Origin: Nitrospinota bacterium
Lineage (GTDB): Bacteria > Nitrospinota > Nitrospinia > UBA9942
Direction: 5' to 3'
Assembly: GCA_003489165.1 (NCBI GenBank)
Contig: DNJG01000092.1
Location: 1-11,647, forward strand
Length of the DNA stretch: 11,647 nucleotides
Under the pieces are notes generated by a model, which was given only the letters and a program-made list of their open reading frames with translations, had not been told where the DNA came from and did no database searches. Positions 1 to 5,011 of this stretch are shown here, piece by piece; position 1 is the stretch's first letter; every line of letters begins with the position of its first letter. Position numbers and translations under genes: made by a program.

Positions 1-724
1 TACTCTTAAGATAATTATTCCCTTCACCGCCCCATACATCCGTAACATCTTCTGTAATGCCCCCGCTTATTGAGTGATAGAATACCTTTGCCAGTTTTCC
101 CTCGTAAGTCAGAACGATTCCTTGTGTATCTTTCGCCGCCTTATTAGTCCGCTCATCTTCCCTTCTTGCCCCGCCATACACCTGATCAGTTGTTGTAGCC
201 TCCATGTGATACGGATTATCTTTTCTATTTTCTTTTTGATAGAGGGCGTATGTCCTTGCTACTACTGCCTGTGCCTTTATGGCTTCAGGATGCCATTTGG
301 CAGATATTTCCTCATTGAGGACACCTTTAAGATACTCTTCTACATCCAGCTCATTTATAACTAATAGCCCCACTTTATCATCCCTTAGTATTTCTATACT
401 GCCCCTGTAACCTTTTTTATCTATCTTTATTAAAGAATTTTCTGCTGGTTTAATTTTTACATTACTGCCAAACTCACGACTATTAATAGATATGCCGGGA
501 TTTGATATTTTTATATTTAATTGAATAGGCACTTTTGTGGCAAAGGAGCGATTATTTGTATTATCAATAATCCTTACCCCTTCCTTTACCTGTATTTCAA
601 GATTAGAAGATGTCTTTATAGCTACACGAATAAGATTTGCCCCTGACCCTTCGGCTGAACTCAGGGCAAGTAAACCAGAAAAGAAAATAAAGAGACAAAA
701 TATAATATACAATTTTAACTTCAA
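1..724 (-). CDS. SpoIID/LytB-domain secreted protein, partial (C-terminus outside window)
   Basis: Reading the minus strand from a TTG at 724 gives 241 residues that run off the left edge. Residues 1-24 are a hydrophobic signal peptide (FCLFIFFSGLLALSSAEG). Residues 129-161 carry the SpoIID/LytB core (EEYLKGVLNEEIS, then PEAIKAQAVVARTYAL), in which Glu139 aligns with the Glu of the usual GVVxxEMP motif. A second conserved stretch follows with TTTDQVYGG (177-185) and YHSISGGITEDVTDVWGG (216-233). SpoIID is a peptidoglycan lytic transglycosylase acting on denuded glycan; in non-sporulating bacteria such proteins are exported and presumed to act on the cell wall, so no sporulation role follows. 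The start is uncertain. A second in-frame TTG lies at 739, and an ATG at 746 is out of frame, separated by a T5G5 run. The family assignment is firm. Confidence 0.85.
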   Translation of the reverse strand, partial: MKLKLYIIFCLFIFFSGLLALSSAEGSGANLIRVAIKTSSNLEIQVKEGVRIIDNTNNRSFATKVPIQLNIKISNPGISINSREFGSNVKIKPAENSLIKIDKKGYRGSIEILRDDKVGLLVINELDVEEYLKGVLNEEISAKWHPEAIKAQAVVARTYALYQKENRKDNPYHMEATTTDQVYGGARREDERTNKAAKDTQGIVLTYEGKLAKVFYHSISGGITEDVTDVWGGEGNNYLKS

Positions 725-806
725 CCCTTTAACCCCCAAAAAGCATAAATTTTATTATAATTATATCACGAAGATTATTCAATAAAAGATACCCAGTGTT
801 TACAAG

Positions 807-835
807 TTGACAATAAATATTGCTGGTGGTATAAA
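807..835 (+). promoter_or_regulatory. Sigma70-type promoter candidate
   Basis: TTGACA (807-812) is separated by exactly 17 bp from TATAAA (830-835), a near-perfect housekeeping match. Transcription would start near 842 and read the short frames at 848-1008. Part of this site lies within the frame that is open from 761, so it may be accidental in AT-rich DNA. Confidence 0.5.
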
Positions 836-847
836 AAAACAAAATGG

Positions 848-952
848 ATGTTAGTAAGAAATATAGGTAATGAGGAAATTCGTCTATTAAATGTTGCCGT
901 ATTAGCACCGTTGCCCCCATTTAAAGAAGTGGAAAGGAGGCATATTGAATGA
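848..952 (+). pseudogene. Short unrecognised open frame, probably the 3' remnant of a longer gene
   Basis: ATG at 848 to TGA at 950-952 encodes 34 residues (begins MLVRNIGNEEIRLLNVAV, ends ERRHIE). The same frame is open back to a TAA at 758-760 and reads like protein (Tyr-, Trp- and Lys-containing, few low-complexity stretches), so this may be the C-terminal end of a gene whose front was lost. Its stop overlaps the next ATG as ATGA, the arrangement of translationally coupled genes. I do not recognise the family. It could also be a genuine small protein driven from the promoter at 807-835. Confidence 0.3.
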
Positions 953-1008
953 ACAAGAACTATCGGCGACGATTAATTAATATACGCCACGCGCTTAAAG
1001 ACCTTTGA
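949..1008 (+). pseudogene. 19-codon frame with a strong ribosome binding site, likely a truncated gene start
   Basis: ATG at 949 overlaps the preceding stop (ATGA) and is preceded by AAGGAGG at 934-940, eight bases upstream, the best Shine-Dalgarno in the window. It encodes only MNKNYRRRLINIRHALKDL before TGA at 1006-1008. A start signal of this quality on so short a product suggests the 5' end of a gene cut off by deletion, insertion or a frameshift. No family is recognisable from 19 basic residues; a functional basic micropeptide cannot be excluded. Confidence 0.3.
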
Positions 1009-1080
1009 CTGATGAAAGGGCACCAGCCACTTCGGGTACGACAAACATAGCACCCGTGAAATTTGTCTGTAGGTTAGATA

Positions 1081-1109
1081 TTGAAATTCTCTCAAATTTT
1101 TATTATGAT
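1081..1109 (+). promoter_or_regulatory. Promoter of the toxin-antitoxin pair
   Basis: TTGAAA (1081-1086), 17-bp spacer, TATGAT (1104-1109): five of six matches in each hexamer. It sits 25 bp before the antitoxin ATG, leaving a short leader that includes the ribosome binding site. A private promoter fits a cassette whose expression does not rely on an upstream integron promoter. Confidence 0.55.
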
Positions 1110-1133
1110 ATTTATAAAGGGAGGGACAAGAAT

Positions 1134-1334
1134 ATGGCAAGAGTTGAACAAATAGAATATGAAATCCAGAAGCTTAACCGAAATGATCTTGCGACATTTC
1201 GGAACTGGTTCCGCAAGTACGATGCAAATGAGTGGGATCAACAGATTGAAGAGGATATTCAGACGGGAAAGCTTGATAAACTGACAGAAAAAGCCTTTGC
1301 AGCACATAAAGCTGGAAGGACAAAGGAGTTTTGA
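1134..1334 (+). CDS. Antitoxin of a type II toxin-antitoxin pair
   Basis: A 66-residue protein (starts MARVEQIEYEIQKLNRNDLA, ends in AGRTKEF). The ATG at 1134 is chosen because AGGGAGG (1118-1124) lies nine bases upstream; the frame continues upstream without a start of comparable quality. The pattern of an N-terminal helix with 'IEYEIQKL', a WF-rich middle (NWFRKYDANEWDQQIEED) and a C-terminal 'GKLDKLTEKAFAAHKAGR' segment is, from memory, that of small proteins found just before ParE/RelE-type toxins. The C-terminal part is presumed to wrap the toxin. The stop codon overlaps the toxin start, so the two are translationally coupled, antitoxin first. No classical DNA-binding domain (RHH, HTH, AbrB) can be seen, so autoregulation is unclear. 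Confidence 0.75.
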   Translation: MARVEQIEYEIQKLNRNDLATFRNWFRKYDANEWDQQIEEDIQTGKLDKLTEKAFAAHKAGRTKEF

Positions 1335-1585
1335 AGCACTTTGCTTCTCCTGATTTCTGGGCCTGCTACCGGCAACTTCCGGCAGTTATGCAGGAACTGG
1401 CAGATAGGAATTTTGAACTTTTAAAAGCAGACCCGTTACATCCGTCACTTCATTTCAAAAAGATTGGGAAATACCGATCTGTCCGTGTAGGTCTTCACTA
1501 TAGAGCATTGGCAATTGAGGCTTCAGAGGGATTGCTATGGTTTTGGATTGAAAGTCACTCTGACTACGATAAACTCTTGGGCTAA
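1331..1585 (+). CDS. ParE/RelE-superfamily toxin
   Basis: An 84-residue protein beginning at a TTG (1331-1333) that overlaps the antitoxin TGA (1332-1334); AGGAG lies just upstream at 1324-1328. The start is supported by homologues that begin with a similar 'xHxASPxFW' segment. Visible features are ASPDFWACYRQLP (6-18), HPSLHFKKIGKYRSVRVG (38-55), HYRALAIE (57-64) and a C-terminal LLWFWIESHSDYDKLL (69-83), the compact layout of the RelE/ParE fold with basic residues on the central strands. RelE members are ribosome-dependent mRNA endonucleases and ParE members act on gyrase; the sequence does not tell which applies. The stop codon (TAA 1583-1585) lies inside the first arm of the attC-like site, as in many integron cassettes. 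Confidence 0.8.
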   Translation: MKHFASPDFWACYRQLPAVMQELADRNFELLKADPLHPSLHFKKIGKYRSVRVGLHYRALAIEASEGLLWFWIESHSDYDKLLG

Positions 1586-1677
1586 CAATCCGCTCCACAT
1601 TGACGCTTTACTGTCATGCGTCTTGCAAAGTGCCGCAAGCCGCGCGCCAGACGCGCAAGTGAGCTTTGTCGTTAGCC
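1580..1677 (+). repeat. attC: Integron attC-like recombination site (98 bp)
   Basis: The outer boxes GGCTAAC (1580-1586) and GTTAGCC (1671-1677) are exact reverse complements. Inside them, after 5- and 6-base spacers (AATCC; TTTGTC), GCTCCAC (1592-1598) pairs with GTGAGC (1659-1664) except for one extra base in the left arm. This is the R''-spacer-L'' / L'-spacer-R' layout of attC, with the extrahelical base that orients the folded bottom strand. The variable centre holds smaller inverted repeats (GACGC/GCGTC, CTTGC/GCAAG). The core GTTAGCC deviates from GTTRRRY at one position. The size lies within the known range and the toxin stop codon lies in the R'' box. No integrase gene or second convincing attC is present. 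Confidence 0.72.
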
Positions 1678-1734
1678 ACAAATTGGTAAGATATGACTAT
1701 ATTCAAATACTTCTTGCTTCACGTTGTTGTTACT

Positions 1735-1753
1735 ATACTACCTTAAGGAGTAT
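1735..1753. repeat. Short palindrome
   Basis: ATACT-A-CCTT is followed directly by AAGG-AGTAT, giving nine-base arms with one unpaired A and no loop. It lies just beyond the DUF2905 stop codon and between that gene and the attC-like site. There is no T-run on either side, so it is not a typical intrinsic terminator; its role is unknown. Confidence 0.35.
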
Positions 1754-1759
1754 GATTTT

Positions 1760-1984
1760 TTACCTTCTACCAAGAATGGAAAAAATTAGAGTCAATATTA
1801 TGCTTATAATTATGGATGTGGCGAGTGGGAAATAGAAGGTGAAGTTCTTTTTCTGTATGAAAATATCCCCCGGAAGCCTTCCTATCCACGGAACTTTCCC
1901 AGCAAGCAATATTGCCCCTCCGATAAGGATAAGGATTACACCGAAAAATATCAATATTTTTCCAAGTGGATTTAGTTCAAACAT
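1760..1984 (-). CDS. DUF2905 family small membrane protein
   Basis: A 74-residue protein starting MFELNPLGKILIFFGVILIL. It has two transmembrane helices (about 8-29 and 54-71) joined by a conserved soluble loop, GKVPWIGRLPGDIFIQKKNF (29-48), followed by TFYFPLATSI. This arrangement is characteristic of DUF2905, a family of unknown function found in many bacteria. The ATG at 1984 is chosen because the family begins with 'NPLGK'. A longer frame back to 2035 would translate part of an intergenic repeat (FIRDKSVVV), which is not credible protein. No clear Shine-Dalgarno precedes either start. It is separated from the radical SAM gene upstream by a composite repeat and may or may not share its transcript. 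Confidence 0.85.
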   Translation of the reverse strand: MFELNPLGKILIFFGVILILIGGAILLAGKVPWIGRLPGDIFIQKKNFTFYFPLATSIIISIILTLIFSILGRR

Positions 1985-2009
1985 ATTATAGAAGGAAATT
2001 ATAAAAACT

Positions 2010-2126
2010 ACCACGGATTTATCACGGATGAACACGGAATTGTCATTCCGAGTGGAGCGAGGAATCTCGGTTTGAGATTCTTCGGGCTTTGTCCTCTGTG
2101 TTAATCCGTGTTTATCTGTGGTTAAT
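2010..2126. repeat. Composite palindromic intergenic repeat (ACCACAGAT type with a nested second repeat)
   Basis: The outer arms (about 2010-2038 and 2092-2126) are imperfect inverted copies built from ACCACGGAT- and ACACGGAT-like units of about ten bases. Between them lies a different element: CATTCCGAGTGGAGCGAGGA (2044-2063) followed by a hairpin GAGGAATCTC/GAGATTCTTC. From memory, both elements belong to classes of intergenic repeats recurring in many environmental bacterial genomes. The right arm touches the stop codon of the radical SAM gene. Confidence 0.7.
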
Positions 2127-3061
2127 CATGTCTTTGTTCTTGCTCCCTGATACGACTCTCTCCTCCCCATCTCCTTGTCTATAGCCTTGATTATATCTGC
2201 TTTACTTAGTGACCAGAGAGGGGCAACCAGTCTGTCATTTGGTGCATCACCGACCAGCCTTTGTATAATTATATCATGCGGGAGGTATTCAAGAAAACCA
2301 CACGCCAGATTTACATAACTGTCTTCATCAAGAAGATTAAATTTTTTATTGAGATATTTTTTTTCTAAAGGTGTCTCTTTGAGGATATGAAGGTGATGAA
2401 TTTTTATTCCAGCTATTCCAAGGCCTCCCACTACTTTTGCAGTTTCCATCATGTCATCATATGACTCTCCGGGAAGTCCGAGGATAATATGGGTGCATAT
2501 CTTAAAACCCCTATTCTTTGCCCTTTCAACGGCATCCAGAAACTGTTCAAATGTATGCCCCCTGTTTATAAATTTAAGGGTTCTGTTATGGATTGATTGC
2601 AGCCCAATCTCAAGCCACAGATAGGTCTTTTCTGAATACTCCTCAAGGAGGTCAAGTGTCTTATCAGGGAGGCAATCAGCTCTTGTCCCGATTGAAAGCC
2701 CAATAATCCCATCTGCACTTAAAGCCTCATCATAAAGTTTTTTGAGATTACTTATTGGTGAGTAGGTATTTGAGTATGCCTGAAAATAGGCTATAAATTT
2801 ATTAACATCTACTTTTTCTCTTATCCTTGAAATAGAAGAAATCAATTGCTCTCTTACAGGCAGATTTCTTTGCTGTTCTGGAAGGTAATGACTCCCTTCA
2901 CTGCAATAGATGCATCCTCCCCTGCTCACCTTCCCATCCCTGTTAGGACAGCTAAATCCAGCATCAACAGTAATTTTTAAGACCTTCTCTCCAAATACCT
3001 CTCTAAGGTGCTGACCAAAGGGATTATATCTCTTTTTGTGCTGTAATATATCTATCCCCAT
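2126..3061 (-). CDS. TIGR01212-type radical SAM protein (YhcC/YtqA-like)
   Basis: A 311-residue protein near the full length of the family. The [4Fe-4S] cluster that cleaves S-adenosylmethionine would be held by Cys38, Cys50 and Cys53 in GFSCPNRDGKVSRGGCIYCS; the wide C-X11-C-X2-C spacing is typical of this family rather than the usual CX3CX2C. Further conserved blocks are SIGTRADCLPD (123-133), WLEIGLQSIHNRTL (149-162), INRGHTFEQF (165-174) and THIILGLPGE (190-199), the Elp3-like radical SAM barrel. The exact substrate is not established; related proteins are suspected in RNA modification. The ATG at 3061 gives the usual N-terminus (RYNPFGQHLREVFGEKV). The last codons (RTKT, stop) abut the intergenic repeat. 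Confidence 0.9.
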   Translation of the reverse strand: MGIDILQHKKRYNPFGQHLREVFGEKVLKITVDAGFSCPNRDGKVSRGGCIYCSEGSHYLPEQQRNLPVREQLISSISRIREKVDVNKFIAYFQAYSNTYSPISNLKKLYDEALSADGIIGLSIGTRADCLPDKTLDLLEEYSEKTYLWLEIGLQSIHNRTLKFINRGHTFEQFLDAVERAKNRGFKICTHIILGLPGESYDDMMETAKVVGGLGIAGIKIHHLHILKETPLEKKYLNKKFNLLDEDSYVNLACGFLEYLPHDIIIQRLVGDAPNDRLVAPLWSLSKADIIKAIDKEMGRRESYQGARTKT

Positions 3062-3157
3062 CTTTCAAAGGACTCCAAAAAAAGCCGTTCCGTGATGAAC
3101 CTACTGAGGGACTTTCAGATTGATGATTTTGGTAAAGCTCAGATGGATTGATAAAGG

Positions 3158-3595
3158 TTAGACATCTATTCCGAACAATTCCACGAGTATTTCCATAACT
3201 ATCTGTTCTTCGCTTTCCTCATCAAACAGTTTCTCTTTCATGAATCCGTCTTTATGGATTGTAATATTTATCCCTTCTTCCATTTGAATAACATTTACAG
3301 CCGATTCTCTCCTCGGAGGGACAGGGTAGTTTGATGGTATCCTCGTATATCCTTCACTTACGAGTTCATTGCACAATCCTTTGACTATTTCGTAAGTTTT
3401 TATTCTCCATTCTCTATCCTTCTGCAAAGTGGATAGATATATGCATACCTCTTCGTTACTCTTTTGCTGTTTAAGATGCATTGTATAATCAATTGATAAA
3501 GTCCCTTCTTTATTTAATACACTCATTTCGGAGAAAGACTGTCCTTCAAGAATGCTCATGAATAAAATTGTCAAAACCACTATTACCTTTTTCAT
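3158..3595 (-). CDS. Small exported protein of unknown function
   Basis: A 145-residue protein with a clear signal peptide (MKKVIVVLTILFMSILEGQS, likely cut near residue 22) and a good ribosome binding site (AGGAGA seven bases before the ATG). The mature part is charged and probably alpha/beta, with single Cys residues at about 51 and 74 that could pair after export, and an acidic C-terminus (FDEESEEQIVMEILVELFG). I recognise no family. It is transcribed away from the PAP2 gene from its own promoter (3656-3685). A gap of 96 bp with no visible terminator separates it from the radical SAM gene downstream, so the two could be cotranscribed. Confidence 0.75.
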   Translation of the reverse strand: MKKVIVVLTILFMSILEGQSFSEMSVLNKEGTLSIDYTMHLKQQKSNEEVCIYLSTLQKDREWRIKTYEIVKGLCNELVSEGYTRIPSNYPVPPRRESAVNVIQMEEGINITIHKDGFMKEKLFDEESEEQIVMEILVELFGIDV

Positions 3596-3655
3596 AGACT
3601 CTCCTGAAAAACTATTAAGACAAATAACCTTAATAGATTTTTATACATTATTAAT

Positions 3656-3685
3656 ATTATAAACCATTTTACTTGTTTCTTGCAA
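3656..3685 (-). promoter_or_regulatory. Promoter of the small exported protein gene
   Basis: On the minus strand TTGCAA (3685-3680) is followed after 18 bp by a perfect TATAAT (3661-3656). Transcription would begin near 3649, leaving a leader of about 50 bases before the ATG at 3595. The -35 box matches consensus at four of six positions. Confidence 0.5.
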
Positions 3686-3716
3686 CATTGAATACTTTTT
3701 CAAAATTATTGAGGGC

Positions 3717-3744
3717 TTTACTATGTGGAGAGGATAAGTATAAT
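3717..3744 (+). promoter_or_regulatory. Promoter of the PAP2-led gene series
   Basis: TTTACT (3717-3722), 16-bp spacer, perfect TATAAT (3739-3744). The expected start lies near 3751, about 45 bases before the ATG at 3795. It is divergent from the promoter at 3656-3685, with about 30 bp between the two -35 boxes, close enough for a shared regulator to affect both. Confidence 0.5.
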
Positions 3745-3794
3745 TATGCTAATATAGAACAAGGTTGAACATTGGCTAATGAAAAGGTATTTAA

Positions 3795-4355
3795 ATGCAA
3801 TTACTTAAAGATTTTGATATTTACATCTTTTATAAGATCAACAGGGGACTTCAGAATAGTCTTTTTGATATTCTGATGCCGTTTGTAACAAACTATCGCA
3901 ATTGGTATTTTATTATCTTGCTGACAATTTTATTATTTATCGTTAGAGATTGGAAAAAGGGATTGGTAACTATCCTTTTAGTTATTATCGCTGTGAGTAT
4001 AAGTGACTATTTTAACTCCCATATTGTAAAATATTTTTTTGGAAGACTGAGACCATGTAATAAACTCCCGATAGAAACTCTCAATCTCATTATTGGCTGT
4101 CCTCATAATCCATCATTCCCCTCTTCCCACGCCTCAAATATATTTGCCTTAAGCACGGTATTGGCTTATAGATACAGGAGATTATTGATTCCCATGCTAT
4201 TTATTTCTGTTTTAGTGTGTCTATCAAGGGTATATCTCGGTCTTCATTATCCCTCTGATGTTATAGTCGGTGGAATCTTTGGGATATTTTATGGTTCAGT
4301 GGTTATTTATCTATATAACCAAATAATAAAAAAACATGAAAGAACAAAAACCTAA
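3795..4355 (+). CDS. PAP2-family membrane lipid phosphatase
   Basis: A 186-residue membrane protein with all three motifs of the PAP2 acid phosphatase family: KX6RP (Lys79 to Pro87, KYFFGRLRP), PSSH (109-112, a variant of PSGH with His112) and SRX5HX3D (Ser144, Arg145, His151, Asp155). His151 would be the nucleophile and His112 the general acid. Five or so hydrophobic helices surround the motifs, and the active site faces outward as in BacA-unrelated undecaprenyl-pyrophosphate phosphatases (PgpB/YbjG/BcrC type). The likely role is lipid-linked phosphate removal, for example undecaprenyl pyrophosphate recycling or lipid A modification; the sequence cannot decide. AAAGG precedes the ATG by seven bases. 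The end (RTKT, stop) runs into a palindromic repeat. Confidence 0.9.
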   Translation: MQLLKDFDIYIFYKINRGLQNSLFDILMPFVTNYRNWYFIILLTILLFIVRDWKKGLVTILLVIIAVSISDYFNSHIVKYFFGRLRPCNKLPIETLNLIIGCPHNPSFPSSHASNIFALSTVLAYRYRRLLIPMLFISVLVCLSRVYLGLHYPSDVIVGGIFGIFYGSVVIYLYNQIIKKHERTKT

Positions 4356-4358
4356 TGA

Positions 4359-4443
4359 AACCACAGATGTACACAGATTAATACAGATAAAAACTTTTTT
4401 TCTTTATTCTATCAGTGTTCATCTGTGTTTACCTGTGGTTAAT
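4359..4443. repeat. Palindromic intergenic repeat, ACCACAGAT type
   Basis: The left arm (4359-4388) and right arm (4411-4443) are inverted copies, identical at 24 of 30 aligned positions, around a T-rich loop of about 22 bases. Each arm is made of three ten- to eleven-base units related to ACACAGATNA. Transcribed RNA could fold into a long imperfect hairpin between the PAP2 and dUTPase genes; the T7 run lies in the loop, so it is not a standard terminator. Confidence 0.75.
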
Positions 4444-4456
4444 TTTATAATTTCCT

Positions 4457-4885
4457 ATGCCTGAACAAAAGTTACTAAAGGTTAGAAAATTAAATAATCA
4501 TGCAAAACTCCCCACAAGGGCTTACGGTGGAGACCTTGGCTACGACCTTTATTCTGCAGAAAGGCATGTCATAAATCCATCAGAGCAGAAGGCTGTAGGG
4601 ACTGGTATCTCAGTTGAGTTCCCTGAAAGATGGGGTGGTGTTATAAAGGACAGGTCTTCTATGGCAGCAAAGATGATATACACATCTGCAGGTGTAATTG
4701 ACAACGGTTATAGGGGTGAGATAAAAGTTCTTTTAAGAAATGATTCCGGAACACCTTTTATAATTGAGATAGGCGATAAGATTGCCCAGCTGATTCCAAT
4801 TCCTGTGATAGATTGGGAGATTATTGAGACAGACATTAAGGAGTCGAATAGAAATACAAATGGTTTTGGCTCTTCAGGAAAATGA
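4457..4885 (+). CDS. dut: Deoxyuridine 5'-triphosphate nucleotidohydrolase (trimeric dUTPase)
   Basis: A 142-residue protein with the five ordered motifs of the homotrimeric dUTPase family: GYDLYSA (28-34), DRSSMAAK (65-72), GVIDNGYRGEIKV (79-91, catalytic Asp82 and uracil-stacking Tyr85), GDKIAQLIPI (106-115) and the glycine-rich arm RNTNGFGSSGK (132-142). It hydrolyses dUTP to dUMP and pyrophosphate, supplying dTMP precursor and keeping uracil out of DNA. Asn83-Gly84 in motif 3 and Asn135 in motif 5 differ mildly from the common form but leave the catalytic residues intact. There is no obvious Shine-Dalgarno before the ATG, only repeat-derived AT-rich sequence. It lies two steps upstream of a DNA-glycosylase-like gene, a plausible but unproven DNA-maintenance link. 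Confidence 0.93.
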   Translation: MPEQKLLKVRKLNNHAKLPTRAYGGDLGYDLYSAERHVINPSEQKAVGTGISVEFPERWGGVIKDRSSMAAKMIYTSAGVIDNGYRGEIKVLLRNDSGTPFIIEIGDKIAQLIPIPVIDWEIIETDIKESNRNTNGFGSSGK

Positions 4886-4906
4886 TTTGCTGCAAAGGTA
4901 CAAAGA

Positions 4907-4971
4907 ATTAGCCACAGACTTACACAGATTACAAAAAAAATTGTTTAAGTCAGTGAAAGTCAGTGGCTAAT
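4907..4971. repeat. Palindromic intergenic repeat, diverged TTAGCCAC variant
   Basis: The arms 4907-4930 and 4947-4971 are inverted copies (ATTAGCCACAGACTT against AAGTCAGTGGCTAAT) around a 16-base A-rich loop. It follows the same design as the repeats at 2010-2126 and 4359-4443 but with a different unit. Directly downstream, CTTTGTGTTCTTCGTGTGGC (4978-4997) resembles another intergenic repeat class and spills into the longest possible reading frame of the next gene. Confidence 0.65.
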
Positions 4972-5011
4972 AAATCTCTTTGTGTTCTTCGTGTGGCAAG
5001 AAAAATTTATT

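Larger units (their letters stand above)
725..1133. other. Gene-poor accessory stretch with a promoter-like site and gene remnants
   Basis: These roughly 400 bases separate the SpoIID-like gene from the toxin-antitoxin pair and hold no long gene. They contain a near-consensus promoter (807-835), a short open frame that is open from 761 and ends at 952, an ATGA-coupled 19-codon frame (949-1008) with an ideal ribosome binding site, a lone integron-type core motif GTTAGAT (1073-1079) and the promoter of the toxin-antitoxin pair (1081-1109). The mix of good expression signals and very short frames suggests a decayed or truncated gene cluster, not designed intergenic DNA. I see no RNA gene here. 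Confidence 0.5.

Noticed and set aside
74..785. Plus-strand open frames opposite the SpoIID-like gene
   Set aside because: The minus strand encodes a clear SpoIID/LytB domain across this stretch, so these frames are chance.
940..1079. A complete attC upstream of the toxin-antitoxin pair
   Set aside because: Only the right core GTTAGAT is present; no left arm with complementary R'' and L'' boxes could be found.
1005..1133. N-terminal extension of the antitoxin frame back to 1005
   Set aside because: The extension crosses the promoter and the ribosome binding site at 1118-1124, starts at a TTG without a Shine-Dalgarno, and is absent from proteins of this type.
1693..1746. 17-residue open frame just after the attC-like site (starts MTIFKYFLLHVV)
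   Set aside because: It has no convincing ribosome binding site and no recognisable homology; it could be the head of a lost next cassette but nothing beyond position supports that.
1985..2035. Longer start for the DUF2905 protein
   Set aside because: The added 17 residues come from the palindromic repeat and do not match the family N-terminus.
4359..4971. CRISPR array
   Set aside because: The repeats are inverted, imperfect and not separated by regular unique spacers, and no cas genes are present.
4982..5011. Upstream GTG start adding ten residues to the DUF2400 protein
   Set aside because: The extra codons are translated intergenic repeat sequence.
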